In this document: positions 1 through 12,477 of the stretch, piece by piece
How the letters are laid out: each line of letters begins with the position of its first letter
Numbering within the stretch: the first letter of the stretch is position 1
From: Symsagittifera roscoffensis
Lineage: Eukaryota; Xenacoelomorpha; Acoela; Convolutidae
DNA: 64,000 bases
NCBI RefSeq assembly: GCF_963678635.1
Contig: NC_087071.1
Location: 43,695,095 to 43,759,094 of the forward strand
Direction of reading: 5' to 3'
Made by a program: the position numbers and the translations under genes
The notes under the pieces: model-generated
Seen by the model: only the letters and a program-made list of their open reading frames with translations
The model's database searches: none
What the model was told of the DNA's origin: nothing

Positions 1-724
1 AAAAACTGACTTAAAGATTTTTTTTCAAATGCTTACCATACAATTTCCATATACGACACAAAATTGTTATTTTGAAAATTTGTCCCGAAATTTTTTTTTC
101 AAAAAAAGAAAAATTTAATGCAAAATTTAATTTTTTGTGTGCATAACGTAATCCTGGATACGAAAATATTGGCTATTTCTTTCTTTTCACTTAAAAAACG
201 CTGAAAATTCCTATTTCTTTTCTATGGCGTGTTCATTTAAGCCTTGATCAATGTCTGATAATTTGAAAATTCAAAAATTTAAAATAATCATAATTGAAAA
301 ATTTTGCCGAAAAATAAAAGTTACATACTTTAGTTATCTCAATTGTGAAAGACAGTTGGAACACAATTCAGATCGTTTTTTATGCATTGTAGATGCAAGA
401 CTGTCCAACTTTTGGTGCTTTGAGTAACCAACTTCTTGTCACTTGTGTTTGATTGCAAACACAACCCAAAATTTTCCAGAAAAGAAATTTAGAAAGAAAA
501 AATCAATTTTTTTGGTTTATGGAAAAACAGCTATCATACATTTTAACGCCCAAATGAAAAACACATATTGAAAAACCTTTATTGAAAAACACCTATCAGT
601 GAAAATTGCTTATCACAGAGTTTTCATACATTTTTCTGTACGTATGGAATTGTATGAAATTGTATGACTAGAAGTTTCTCATATATGGAAATTGTATGAT
701 AAAAAGTTTTGGTCAACTCGGGAT
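1..724. repeat. Inverted-repeat (MITE-like) element, right end, cut by window edge
   Basis: This stretch is the reverse complement, with divergence, of about 7970-8725. Both carry the motif AATTGTATGATAAGC several times and end with a CCCGAGTTGACC-type terminus, here ggtcaactcggg at 713-724. The left part probably continues beyond the window. No coding capacity is seen. It looks like a non-autonomous DNA element of the same family as 7969-8928. Confidence 0.55.
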
Positions 725-739
725 ATTTTTAACCATATT

Positions 740-815
740 CATAATACTAATTTTAATCATAATCATAATCATAATCATAATACTATGATTCATAATAATA
801 AGCATGATAATAATA
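740..815. repeat. ATAATC microsatellite
   Basis: Short tandem runs of aatcat and ataata units form a simple-sequence tract directly after the end of the inverted-repeat element. Confidence 0.7.
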
Positions 816-939
816 ACATAGGCATACTAAAGAAGTAGTTTTTAAATTACACTTTTGACGGAAAAAAATTCAATTCTTTATTCATTGAAATAACTAGATT
901 GTCTTTATTCGCTTTCGCCAACTTTAACTTCTTAGAAGT

Positions 940-1490
940 CAACCAAGTTAGAACAAAACTGCTTGCATCAGTGCGGAGCTCTTTAAGTTCCGACTGTCTG
1001 TGAAGGTCTATGGAGCAGTAATAACATGAAAAAAATAAATGTGAAAAAAAATGAAAAAAAAAAAACTTGAGATTTTTCTGAGCAAAAACCACCCCAGCGC
1101 CATTTAAAATACAGAAGGATATATTTCGCTCCTAGTAACAAATTAATGGTAAATATGGTATATAAATATGGTAAATAAACTTCCTTCAACCAATTTGGTA
1201 CGATTTCTTAGACGGATAAATTCTCCGCTGACGCATCAATAGAGCGAAATATATCGATCATTAATAGTCACACTTTGGCCAAAGTGGCAATCTTAAAACC
1301 CCCAGAACTTCACAAAAAATGATCACAGGTCAATTATTTTTTCAAATTTAAGCTCAATACTTTAATACTATAAGAATGGTTTAAAAAATATTCAAAAATG
1401 GCAAGTGAAAAAACCGAAATATGTCTGAAAAAACACCACCCGAGCATAAATATTCCATCACTTTCGTTACGAAAGTCGGGAAAAAAAGTT
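940..1490 (+). repeat. Dispersed repeat family, copy A
   Basis: The copy runs from the segment around ttccgactgtctgtgaagg to the imperfect palindrome ctttcgttacgaaagtcgg near 1462. Related copies lie at 6838-7440, 11455-11611 with 15044-15420, 47224-47757 (reverse) and 56535-57040. Shared blocks include a GCGTTAATAG-like stretch and aaaaatgatcacaggt. It has no ORF, so it is noncoding and non-autonomous. Confidence 0.75.
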
Positions 1491-2930
1491 CAAAAAAATA
1501 TGCTCAATTTGGCATGAGGACAACCTTTATACTCCAATAATATAAATAACTAATTTTATTTTGGCATGATGTCAATCTTTATACTCCAGTAATTTAAGTA
1601 ATTTAAATATCAAACGATTTTATGAGATAAATGAATTTTTTTGTGCTTAAAATCTTTTTTATAATCACGATGACTGAAAATTGGACAGTTTTTTTTATAA
1701 ATTCGTAAATCTTTCACGTTTTTTTTTATAAATTCGTAAATCTTTTACGATTTTCTTAGTTTTAGAATTAGCTCATCTTTTAAACCAACCCATACTAAAC
1801 CAAGAAGTCTTATCACAATTCACTTCAAACGCTTTATTATACAAGTCGGAACAAAACTCATGGCTTTGAAAGACGTTTTGGCTAGTTTGTTTGGTGGTTT
1901 CAAGCGTGCTAACAGTTTATAATAGTAGAAAAACGGCATTAACGATTCCGGCAATCCTGTTAGGGAAACGTACCGAAAAAGTTTTTTCGAATTCAATTTT
2001 GAATGTTAATTTTAGGAAAAAAATAAACTAAAATTCATTAATCCCTCTTAGTTGTTGATTTGACACTTTTAACTTCTTATCTTGATAATTTGCTCTTAAG
2101 TGTCCCATTTATTTTATTTTGTTTCCATTTTTTCTTCCTTTTTCTGTCAAAATTAAGCAAAGAACCCTTGTTAGGCTTTCCTCATTTGCTGTGAATATTT
2201 CAGATTAATGTATACTCTAATTATGAATTTTCGGTTGTTTTTCAAGGCAATTAGCACACTATGTTCCGGCCAGGCTATTATAATTAGTTTTGCACAGTTG
2301 TTTTTGCTTTTTTGGTTTAATTTTATGGTTATTTTCGTTTCTGACCTTAATTATTTCATTGTTTTTTCAAATTTCCTGTTTGTTTTCCAGGCGCAGCAAT
2401 CAAAAATAGACAAAAGTATTGAAGGTACAATAGTGATTTCAAATTTTTAAAATTCTTACCGCAAATTAGTGCGATAAAATTAAAAAAAAATTGTCGTTTG
2501 CTGAAAACTGAGATATATTTTTTTGAAGTTTCTTAGAATCCGAAGAACCCTCCGCTCTTTTAGTGATACTTGATGAACAGAAGTTTTCTGTCTGGTAACA
2601 TTTCACATATTTTTTTTCTTCAAAAAATAGAAATCAAATTGACTCATTTTTGTCTGCCTTTTGTAACTTACATTTTAACTTTTAACTTCTTTGTCCGTAA
2701 ATTTTTCTTTTGGTTGTCGAAAAAAATGCCGAGCATAAAGTTACTTTTTATGGGAAAATTTGCCATTTTCTTTCAAAACTTTCCTCTATGATATTGTATG
2801 ATAAATTTCATAATATTAAATTAGATGAGAAGCGCTTTTTGCCATTCCGCATTGCGGAAAAACGCAAGTAGTTTCAACCAGTATTATAATTAATGTGATA
2901 CAAATATTACAAATATAATTCATGTGATAT
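1491..2930. other. AT-rich DNA without a recognisable gene
   Basis: The stretch holds homopolymer tracts and duplicated phrases, such as ttttttttataaattcgtaaatctt twice near 1690-1745 with small changes. An 80-codon open frame at 2208-2450 is hydrophobic and crosses an acceptor-like ttgttttccag at about 2381-2391. I could not connect it to any protein. Confidence 0.5.
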
Positions 2931-2935
2931 TTCAT

Positions 2936-4055
2936 TGCTGCTCAGGTTGACAAAGAATGCATAAAGAAATATGAAATATGAAATAATTTTCATAGAGAAA
3001 AAATGCATATCATACCTTTAATAAATTTTCATAGAGCAAAAGTAAGTGTTTGAAAATAGCAATTTAAGCATATACAATGAAATTTCATATCAAGAATTTT
3101 TCCTTTTCTGGAATTAAATTTGAGGTTTTTCATCTGTCTTTTTATCCCCAAAATTGTATGAAACAAGCATGATAACCATTTTTTCCATACTGTGAAATTG
3201 TATGATGAGGTTTTTTTCCATACTATGAAATTGTATGATAACCATTAATTTTTCCATAAATGAAATCATTTAAAAATTTTATTTTGAAATTTTGTGTTTT
3301 ATTCAAAACATTAGCCAAAGTTTTTTTGTCCTAAGGAAACCCAGTGTGTAATTGGCAATTACCACGCAGAAAATCTGCATTAGGTGCTTTTAGCCATGAA
3401 TGATACTTTGAAAATTTGACTTGGAATTACACACCAAAAACGTAAATTTTTGCATATGGCTAGATAATTTTTAGTTTAAAAATTTTAAAGCAGAAAAAAA
3501 AGCCTGCTCTTTTACAAATATATTTTTTATTTTAGCAAAGGAAACAAAAAATCCTAATCTTGCTTACCAAAATCAACACTTTTTCGTGATTTTTGGATTT
3601 TTTGGGTTAAAAATTCATCATGGACTGTGCTATAAACATAAAAAGTCCTTTTGCAGGCATTTTTTTTGTAAAATTTATAGTTTAGCTCAAAAACAAGTTT
3701 GCAATAAAAAAAAAGGATTAACAAATATAATCACTTAAATCTATTCAAAATTACACAAAAACGTTTTTTGGTGATTTTTGAAAATTTTGTTTTTTCTACG
3801 ACAAAATTATTATTTTTCAATTTTCATACATGAAAATTGTATGATAAGCCTTATTTATCAAACAGATTTAATCATTTTTAAACGACCAGAAAGCTGCAAA
3901 AGAGGCAAATAGAAAAGAAATGTTCATTAAAAAACTGTAAAAAGAAAACATTTTTAAAAAATTTTATGAATTTTGTATGATAAGCATTTTTCCATATATT
4001 TCATAAATGAAACTGTATAACAAGCACTTTTCTTCTATGGATGTCAACGCGGGTG
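2936..4055. repeat. MITE-like element, probable
   Basis: The left end gctcaggttgac and the right end gtcaacgcggg match the inverted termini of the element at 7969-8928. The interior has the same AATTGTATGAT motifs (near 3150-3260, 3835 and 3965). Boundaries are by eye and the target duplication is not clear. Confidence 0.4.
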
Positions 4056-4229
4056 TGATTTGATAGGCTCAATTAAATATCTCAGTGATAAACAGGCAAT
4101 TAAACCATACAATAATAACTTTTTTCCTAAATCGGCAGATCCCGCACCGAGCGCTCATCAATTCTAATTGATTTCCGAGACAAAAAAAAAATCATTGAAA
4201 CCCATTAAAGATGTAAAATTCAAACCACG

Positions 4230-4385
4230 AAATGGATTATATTGATACTATAATCGATTATTTTGAACCAAACTATTCCATTATAATCCAATATAATAGA
4301 TTATAGTCCATGTGTTTTGGCACTGAAATCGATTATTTTTGCCAAGATATTCCATTATAATTTTAATGGATTATAATCGAAACGG
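4230..4385. repeat. Short cluster of TAATCGATTA-like repeats
   Basis: Repeated attataatcc, ataatcgatta and variants occur here, the same palindromic theme that forms a much larger cluster at 38955-39900. Confidence 0.5.
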
Positions 4386-6837
4386 GAGATAATGAAAGAT
4401 TTGTGCATGTCTAAGGGCAATAGTCTTATCTCTAAGAAAGATAGTAGAGAGCAGTTTCAGACACCTTGATTTTAGATCTATAAAATAATCAGACCTCGAA
4501 ACAGATAGTTAGTTTTGATCCAAATAAAAGCAAAAATCAGTTTTGGTAGTCGCATATCAATGCCACCTTGATTTTTTTTGTTTTCACCGGGTTGACCTCT
4601 TAGCGCCAAAATGATTTGTCATATAAATTTCTAGCTATGTGGAAAGAAGTAACGCTAGTCATGATTTTTTATATGAAAAAAATTTTAGAAAATTTAAAAA
4701 TAATGTAGAACTCAAATAATGTGGCTCATGTGAATTTAAAAAAAATTTTTAGCGTAAAAAATTTTTATAGCTGTTTTCGTCAAAAAAAACCGTTAGTCAT
4801 GAAAATTCAAACCGAAGAAGCTGTAAGATCGGCAAGTTTAATTTCTAAATCGGCGCTCAAAAATGGTTGACGGTTTTTAACTTTGATCTCACATTAAGTT
4901 TTTTCGAAACAAAAAAAGTTTTTTTTTTACTGGCGAAACCAATTTAAAGGTGCCAAATGATTAGGCCACTTTTTTCAGCCAATTAACTCTGAACACCAGA
5001 AAGTTTTCCATCTGTATACAAAAAGTTTTGATACTTCTGTTTCCAATCTGCCTATGAAACTTTCTGCGTTAATTTAGATGCAGTTTTCTTTGCGAGACTT
5101 TTAATTCTCGACTTGTGGGTTTATAGCTGCCCCATATTTGAGTCGGGCCTCAAATAGTTTTTGGTAAAAAAAAATTTGACTTAATTTATTGAACTGCTGC
5201 AAGTTTTCTGCAAATAAGTTTCGTTTGCGTCGTACAGAAAATTAGTAACACTAATTAAATTATCACAATTCACGTTAGCACAAAAAATCAATCGCCGAGC
5301 AGTATTATTAGGCCAAACTGTGCACTGTGTAGGCGCACAATTTAGTGTATTTGTGTTCATGGATTCCAGAGTCAAGTTTTTAAACATGATCCGAAAAGTA
5401 AGTAGTTTCCACAGACAAAATTTCTCTGAAATGTGCGTACAAACACCTGTTACAGAAATTTTGTTGTCCTATTAAAATTCCTGTGGATTCCGCAACGATT
5501 GAATTTTGGTAGTTGTTCCTGATTTTGCAATTGAAAGAGGATTCCGGAAACGGAAGAAGATCTCAAAAACTTATGCGGATTTCACATAGATTTATGCGGA
5601 TTCCGCTAACAACTTGCAGATTCCACGAGAGCTGAAGTATACTAAACACAAATACTATTTTATATGTACGGATTCCACAAATTATTCCGAGTTCCCCAAG
5701 TTTTGTTTCGAACTCCACAAATGGTATTGCGGATGCCTGTTTTGGAGCATTTTTCAGAAATACTTTATTCCTGCTATTTATCCGTGGAATACAAATCATC
5801 AAATAATACTTAAAAAAAAAGAAAAAGTGCAATGTTTATGATTCCGCAACGGTTATCTTATTGGTGTGTTGCAGAAATTGCTTACAAGTCACAAAGCGAA
5901 CAATTTAGCCTCGTATTGAAGTTCTTTGTGTCAATCTTTCAGTATCATGAAAAGAATCTTCAAAGTTTGGTTAAATTGCTCCAGACTTTCAGACAAACTT
6001 GACGTTTTCAGTTCGTTAAGTATTTACAAAAAAACTTGAAGCTAAAATTACATATTTTTCAACTTATAGTCAGGAAAAACGTAGCTTCAACAAAACATAA
6101 AGATTTTTTTAATAAGCAATATGTTGGTTTTGATAGCCAAACTTAGTAAATAAAAACTACCCAAACTGTTAACCACCGAACTCTATAAAAAACATAATAA
6201 TCAAAAGGCAAAAAAACTTAATCAAACGCAAGAAAAAATGCTAGTTGTCAAAACTTTCATTCAAATTTTTTGACCAAGACATGATTGTTCCAAAGTATGA
6301 TGCTGTCAAAAAAATGTTGTCAACTCGGGCTACTAAATAATCGAAATTATTTTGCCCCTCTGATAAAATTTTTGCATAAGAAATGATTTATAAAAGACAA
6401 AATACGCAGTTGTAAATAGCACTTTTCAGCAAAAAAAAACATTAAAAGCGATCAAACTAATTTTTTTGTCATGTAATTTGATTCAATTCAAACTGCAAAC
6501 TTGAAAATGTACGATTAATCACCAACTGAAGGTTGTTGCCGCATTCTCTGAAAAATTGTTACTTTTTTTTATCACAACTAAGTTAACACTCAACAGACAA
6601 TTACGGACCGTAATCTGAACGGATCTACTTAACAATTCTCTCTTTGAAGAAAGAAGACATTGTCGAGAAGATTAAAAAAGCAAATTTCTACCAAGCAAAA
6701 ATAGATGTTTGACTGGAAAGCTCTAGCGCAAGTCTAAAATTCTATTTTTGATGCGTACGTCCTTCAGTAAATTTAGATCGAATGTTTTTAATTCAAGTTG
6801 TGCAACTGTTACAGAATTCATTAGTTAAGTAAAAAAA
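4386..6837. other. AT-rich intergenic DNA with dispersed-repeat fragments
   Basis: At 5300-5390 lies a diverged reverse-oriented-neutral copy of a segment (aggccaaactgtgcactg, then ggcgcacaattt) that also occurs near 16460, 40930 and 61030. Between 5565 and 5860 the phrase gcggattccg recurs several times, as it does near 41150-41230. No gene is supported here. Confidence 0.5.
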
Positions 6838-7440
6838 TCCGTAGATAAAAAACCGAAATTTGTCTGAATTCTGAAGAACAAAACCCAGGAGAGCACAAAT
6901 ATTTCGTTACTTTCGTTACGAAAGTCGGAACAATAATCTCCCCCTAGGAGTGCATGAGTCCTAAAATTAGTTAACGAAAAAATATTCCTCTTTTTGTTCT
7001 GATTTTCAAAGAAAGTGCGGATTATTTATACTTGGTGTGGGTTTTTTTTGTGCAATCAAATTTTGACTTTTTAACTAAGCATTTTGATAGAGTTTTTCAT
7101 ATCATCTGTAAGATATTGTTTTTCTGCACTCAATTTTAAAACGATATTTCACCTGTTATTATCTTTCCAAGATTATGAGATATGAAATTGCTAACTTAGC
7201 CAATTTGTTATAATTAACGCGCGGCATATTACGTGCTTATAACAAGCGTAAACGCGGACTAGTGTGTTCCAAATAGAACTGAGTCCAATCCTTCGGTCAT
7301 ATTATTGGGATAAAAGACGTTAAATTCATCCTTATGTAGTTTACATTAGCGTATGGGGATATAAATTTACAAAAAAAAAACAAGTAAATTGGCTTTGAAG
7401 TGCAGTCGGAACATTCAGGGCTTTGCCCTGAAATACCAGC
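6838..7440. repeat. Dispersed repeat family, copy B (composite)
   Basis: The end of one copy (aaatttgtctgaa to tttcgttacgaaagtcgg, 6855-6930) is followed by a second, reversed and diverged copy that finishes at gcagtcggaacattcaggg near 7403-7422. It is two partial copies in opposite orientation. Confidence 0.6.
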
Positions 7441-7968
7441 AGTTTCTTTTTTATGCTTTCAGATTAATGACTATTGTTGTGTTGCTGAGAATTGAAATTG
7501 TACCACGATAATTTACGACAGTCCTGATTTAAATATCAATTGGACAAAATTACAAAACTTGAAATTTATAACGCGTTTTTCTCAAAATGGGTCTACTTTA
7601 AGCAAAAAATGATGAGGAGTTTTTGAGTTTTTTTAGCCAATAAAAAACTACTCCAGATCTGACAAATGCTAACACAAATTTATCAGAGGGTTCCTCTTAT
7701 GTAGTCCACCAAAATTTTTGAAAGGTGTAACCTATAAAGTTTTGAACAAAAACAATGGAAATTAATTTCAAAAAAAAAACTATGATTTTATAACGTAAAA
7801 TTATTGGCTATTGAACAGAAATAAATTTATTTATATAAAACTTTGAAGATTATACCGTTTTTAAATTTTGTTTTAAGAGATTTAATAAGAGGCTCACATT
7901 GGTATAGTTTTGCTAGCACCTGGTAGTTGTGGCCTAGATTTTTATTGGTTAAAATAACAAAAACGATA
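7441..7968. other. AT-rich DNA without a recognisable gene
   Basis: Nothing beyond low-complexity AT sequence was recognised here. Confidence 0.5.
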
Positions 7969-8928
7969 GCCCGGGTTGAACAAAAAAAGCTTATCATACA
8001 GTTCTCATAATCTGGAACTTTCTTTTCATACAATTCCATTCGATTCGATATATACAGAAAATGGTATGAAATTTCTATGATAAAACATTTTCATGTAAAT
8101 GGAAATTTTATGATAGGTTTTTTGACCATAACCCAAAAAGTTGTTTTTGTTTCTAAGTTTATTTTCTGAAAAATTTTGGTGTGCGATTGCAACCGAACAC
8201 AATTAACAAACACCTTGGTTACTCAAAGCTCCAAAGGTTGGACGGTCTTACATTTACAATGCATAGAAAACGACACGAATTTTCTTCCAGCTGTCTATCA
8301 CAAATAATATAACAAAGTAACAAACTTTCAATTTTTGATAAAATTTTTCAATGATGATTAGTCTAATTTTTTGAAGTTTCAAACTATCAGACTTTGATCA
8401 AGGCATACATAAACACACCGTACAAACGAAATAGGAATTTTCAACGCTTTTGGATAAAAAAACTTAAGTGAAAAGAAAAAAAGCCATTATTATCATTTTG
8501 GCTACGTTATGTACACAAAAAATTAAATTTTGCATGCAAAGATTTTTTTCGGAAAATATTTTTTGCGTACAAAATTCAATTTGAGGTTGAAAAAAATATT
8601 TCGGGGCAAATTTTCAAAATTTTTTGGGAAACTTTTTGTGTCGCCATCAACAAAATTCCAGTCATACAATTTTCATGCATGGAAATTGTATGGTAAGCAT
8701 TTTTGAAAAAAAAATTAAATCTGTTTTTTCTTTGTCACCAGTCTGTTCAACTGTTCTCAAAAAGCCGCAGTAATGGTTGAGTTTTTTTTCTAATATTTTT
8801 CGAAAATGTATGAAAATTTTATGACAAGCATTTTCTCCATACACTTGATGTATGGAATTGTTTGATAATGATTTTTGTTGAATGGAATTGTATGATAAGC
8901 ACTCTTGGTGCATTGAGGTCAACCCGAG
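7969..8928. mobile_element. MITE-like element with inverted termini
   Basis: The left end is gcccgggttga and the right end is tcaacccgag, which are inverted relative to each other. About 10 bases further in, both ends carry a gcttatcataca block. It is about 960 bp long with no coding frame. The part at 7970-8725 matches the reverse complement of 1-724. A similar element appears at 41747-42590. The target duplication could not be fixed. Confidence 0.55.
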
Positions 8929-9432
8929 AGGTTTGGGGTAAAATTATGGTCCCAAATTTTGCAAAAGAAATTGCACCAAAAGCTAGTTTTGTCGCCATCA
9001 TTTTTTGTCTTATGTCGAACCACTTTGAGAAAAACGCGTTTTAAATTGGAGTTTTTATTCGTTTTGTCCAGATATTTTCAGATGCTAAGCCGTCTCATTT
9101 TCCGATTGGTCGTCTTAGGTATATAACTTTGTACAATAGTTTTAATCATTGAAAAGTTTTTGCGCTAGATATGCCGATCAAAGACGAATGTCGACTTCAG
9201 TTTGACCATCATACGGAAAAACGTTTCCAGTCATTCAACTTTTTCATGAGCCAAATTTTAACACCACTTGCTAAAAAATGATCGAAGGTATTTATCCACA
9301 AGAGAAAAGGAGCAACAAATGAACTGTGCAGCTCTTCGATGAGAACAGCTCTTGAGCCCCTTCATACGATTCATACGAATTACATGGAATTTTTTTGTGG
9401 CTTTTTGAGAATTTTTTTGTTTTCTATTTCAG
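8929..9432. other. Probable intron upstream of a host exon
   Basis: AT-rich DNA lies directly before an acceptor (tttctatttcag, 9421-9432). No coding exon is recognised in it. An in-frame ATG at 9339 exists, but the 31 codons before the acceptor have intron-like composition. Confidence 0.4.
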
Positions 9433-9992
9433 GAGGTGAACACAGGGCTGCAAAAGCCATCGCTTTCATAAAACCAAAACAAAATGTTCAAACCGAGGAC
9501 AGCAGTTTGACAGGAATGACCGCTGAGTCAACAACTGACCCAGCCTCGGGGTCCAGAATAGGACCGGAAAAAGCCGAACACCTTAGCGGTCATTCTGAAG
9601 TCATAAAGCAACCCGGAGAGACTGTAATTTTCCCGGGTAACAAATGGCTGTACAGGAAGCGGTCCCAAAAAGGGGATCAACCGCGAAGCTCAATTAAAAT
9701 TGAAATTGGAAGGAAAACGAACGTCATAGAATCGCCCGATTTTTCAGTCGTGACGCAAGACGAGAAAATTGATTCTACAAATGATGTGAGAGATGATGTC
9801 GCAATTGAAAATGACGTAACGAATGACGTAACTCGTGAAGTAACGGAAGACAGACCAGGCGATGACATAAGAACGGATGAGCATGAAGACTATCAGTCGG
9901 ACTTGAGGGACAACAGCTCGGACGGGGCTAAAACGAACAAGGGTCGAGTGTGGGGGGTTTTCTCATTCTTCATCGGGTTGTTTGCCCGGTAA
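9433..9992 (+). CDS. Probable 3'-terminal coding exon, acidic disordered protein
   Basis: The exon follows a good acceptor (tttctatttcag) and stays open for about 186 codons to a TAA at 9990-9992. Its base composition is clearly richer in G and C than the flanks. The protein segment begins GEHRAAKAIAFIKPKQN and is polar throughout. It carries an acidic, repetitive D/V/T stretch (NDVRDD, NDVTNDVTREVTED) and ends in a short hydrophobic tail, VWGVFSFFIGLFAR. The reading frame starts in phase 2, so at least one upstream exon is missing from this call. No domain was recognised. The hydrophobic tail could be a membrane anchor or amphipathic helix. The coding call rests on composition, the open frame and the splice signal only. 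Confidence 0.6.
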
Positions 9993-10018
9993 TTGGACCT
10001 CTTTTATTTCCCCCCTTT

Positions 10019-10205
10019 GGTACCTAGTAACGAACTGTACCCCTATGAAGAACTAATTCAACAGTTAAATATATGTAAGCTTGTACCTAGTAACGAATCC
10101 CGCTCCTTGCAAAGGGCAGTGGGTTAGTTGAAGAGATCCCGTCAATTGATTTTTTTTCGATAATTATGTTGCTTCGCTAATTTTTTTCGATAATTATGTT
10201 TTTCG
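10019..10205. repeat. Small local duplications after the exon
   Basis: The phrase gtacctagtaacgaa occurs near 10019 and again near 10083, and a block around tttttttcgataattatgtt is duplicated at about 10150-10202. These are short local tandem duplications in likely 3' noncoding DNA. Confidence 0.6.
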
Positions 10206-10490
10206 ATAAAGATGTTAGATTGATACCTTCTTTTTTGAATTTTTAGCATGACTTTTAGCAGGTAAAAACACTAAACCAATCATCGCCGTCGTTAACTTTG
10301 TTCAAATGTGGTCTCTTCAATTATGATTATATTAGCTTTTTCTGCTCCTTAGTAAACCATTTGGATTGAAAAGAATAGGAGAAAAACACAAAATTTAGAG
10401 AGCGAAAAGAGGTTCAGCAATCAAGCTCCTTTTTAAAAATAATTGAGCAATCAATGTCCTTTTTTTTAAATAATTGAGTATTTATTTTAG

Positions 10491-10638
10491 ATTCAGCAAC
10501 ATCGAATACGAGAAAAAACTATCGATTCTGTTTATATGTGTTGGCTCCGCTTTTGCCATGTTGACAATCCCTGAGCTCCTCGTCAACTTAGCCGACACAT
10601 TCCACGAAGAGACGGATGAATGGGTCGAGAAACAAAAG
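10491..10638 (+). CDS. Probable internal exon with one membrane segment
   Basis: Acceptor tttattttag (10481-10490) and donor aag|gtgaat (after 10638) bound a 148-bp exon of coding-like composition. It encodes about 49 residues: FSNIEYEKK, then a hydrophobic stretch LSILFICVGSAFAMLTIPEL, then an acidic HEETDEWVEKQK. A charged lead, one 20-residue membrane segment and a polar helix resemble, loosely, the N-terminal domain of nematode cuticle collagens, but no Gly-X-Y exon was seen nearby and I do not rely on this. It lies about 500 bp downstream of the terminal exon at 9433-9992, so it is probably a different gene or an alternative transcript. Confidence 0.45.
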
Positions 10639-11454
10639 GTGAATTTGAACCACTCGGGTCGGAATTTAGATTTTAAGCTGAAATGATTTATCGTTATTAG
10701 CATATAACTGCCAACTATCAAAAAAATTTGTCCATTTTCAGATAGTTGCCAGCAAAAATTGCCCTAACTAACTATTTTTATCAATAAAAAAAATTAAAAG
10801 TTTCAAACATAAAATTGACAGAGAAAAAAAACTGCATCAATCCAACAAAACTTAAGTAGAAAGACCTAAAAGCTGAAATTCTTAAGTTTTTCAGCAAACA
10901 AGTTTGGCTAATAAGTTGCTTCCCGTTTAAATCAGGACAGTTGCTTTGTTCGTTTCCAATTTTTTCCAAATTTCAATTTTTCCTATCTTGTGTTACGTAA
11001 TAATACAGATAAATGGCGCGATGTTACGATAAAAAGTATGAAGAACAAACGTTCTTACAATCGTTATTTTGTTCATCGTACCAAGTTTCATTGCTCAATG
11101 TCAGCATTAAAACAGTTTATCAGAAGGAATTTAAAATAAATGAGAAATGAAAAAGAGCCGGCTGCTGATGTAACATATTTGCATCAAATCCGTTGATAAA
11201 AAATTGAAGTCAGTTAATTCACTTTACAGCAGAATATGTGATCAAAAACACCACAGCAAATGTAAACACAAACAAAATTGGGGGGTAACCACTAATTATA
11301 ATCGATCAAAAAAATTAAAAAGAACAAAAGATAGAGCCCGATTTGCTATACTGGGATCATATAGCTCCTTTTACTAAAAAATGGCCTAATTTAGCCATTT
11401 TTAGATAAATTGGACTCTTTCAGCCCCATACTGATAAACTGGGGATCAAAAATT
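10639..11454. other. AT-rich DNA, probable intron or intergenic
   Basis: No partner exon for the 10491-10638 exon was found. The tract near 11281 (ggggggtaacc) and the AT-rich remainder show no coding pattern. Confidence 0.4.
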
Positions 11455-11611
11455 TTTCATCAAGACTTCTCGTATCAGAGAGAAGCCCTGAATGTTCCGA
11501 CTGCCTTTTAAGGTCTATTGAGCTGTAATAAGATTTAAAAAATAAATGTGATAAAATAAATTGAAATTTTTTTTTTAATTTTAGATTTTTTGTGAAAAAC
11601 ATCCCCCCATG
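11455..11611 (+). repeat. Dispersed repeat family, copy C (left half of a split copy)
   Basis: The segment tatcagagagaagccctgaa through catccccccatgccatat matches the first half of the family. Its continuation resumes at 15044, on the far side of the 11617-15038 insertion. Copy E (reverse, 47224-47757) carries the uninterrupted junction. Confidence 0.75.
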
Positions 11612-11616
11612 CCATA
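11612..11616. other. Target-site duplication, left (ccata)
   Basis: The bases ccata (or ccatat) sit directly left of the 3.4-kb insertion and recur at 15039-15043. Confidence 0.65.
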
Positions 11617-11874
11617 TGTAGAATATGAAATTCTAGGCTTACCTAAGAAGCTCTTGGCCTCATTCCTGTGATAAGGGCCGAATGTCCTTCACCCTGCTGA
11701 GGTCCCTCAGTTTGAGTACAATAATACAAATAAATGGCTTCGGAGCCATTCTGGCCGCGGTGATTTCCTGCTATATATAACCATCTGGGGGTTTTTGTTC
11801 AGCGCAGTTTTCGTAAAAATGAACCCCAAGCAGCTGGGCCAGTTCGTGTAAATCAGCTTCAACAATGCCCCAGT

Positions 11875-12477
11875 TTAGAAGGGATTGCCCGGGATTGAAA
11901 GGGGGAAATAAAAAGAGTTGTAACGAGATGACTGTTCCCGTTGCTGTTTGGTTAACTCGGCTTGCAGCCGTGTAGATTTATGAGGTTTACTTGTCAGCAA
12001 ATAGTGAATACAATCCATAAAACAACTCGATTTTGGGCGGGCACACTCAAGGGTGATCGGTTCGTGTGTTGTTAAGTTCATGGTGGGGCTGTCCTCCGTT
12101 GGTAACGGGATATTGCCCATGCTGAGATTAAACTTCCGGCACACCGTTTCCCTGGTGCTAGAACTAAGGTGCCTCATCGGTCCGTCGTCGATCATGATCG
12201 CATAAAGAACTTTGCAACCGTTGCAAGCACCGCTGGCGGCTCGACAGTGGGCTCTTATTGACTTTAAGTAGAATCTCGAGGATGCGGCTCGCTCGAGACG
12301 TATCGAACCACCCTGGTGCTCTAATTCATAGGCGTGCAAATCTTGTAGGGTAGAGGCAGCGTTTCCGTCGTGTAACGTCACTTTCCCGAAACGATAAAGT
12401 GTATGATTAGAAAGAGAAAAGGATAAAGCCATGCGGCGGAATGCATAACGGTCTTTTCGGGGCAAATCACGGAGCAT
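11875..12477 (-). CDS. 200-aa hypothetical protein inside the 3.4-kb element
   Basis: An ATG-initiated open frame of 200 codons lies near the left end of the inserted element. The translation is mixed in composition with nine or so cysteines, including CRAASGACNGCKVLY around residues 78-92 and CRKFNLSMGN further on, followed by a polar tail. No known family is recognised, and no transposase, reverse-transcriptase or integrase motif is visible. It is the only frame of note in the element. It may be a remnant of an element-encoded protein, or a chance frame favoured by the higher GC content. Confidence 0.35.
   Translation of the reverse strand: MLRDLPRKDRYAFRRMALSFSLSNHTLYRFGKVTLHDGNAASTLQDLHAYELEHQGGSIRLERAASSRFYLKSIRAHCRAASGACNGCKVLYAIMIDDGPMRHLSSSTRETVCRKFNLSMGNIPLPTEDSPTMNLTTHEPITLECARPKSSCFMDCIHYLLTSKPHKSTRLQAELTKQQREQSSRYNSFYFPLSIPGNPF

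Noticed and set aside
1-8725. A single large transposon with 0.7-kb inverted ends spanning 8.7 kb
   Set aside because: The outer ends fit two separate facing copies of a sub-1-kb element family, and no transposase frame lies between.
10491-10638. Firm assignment as a cuticle collagen N-terminus
   Set aside because: Only the membrane-helix layout is similar; no Gly-X-Y coding sequence is present nearby.
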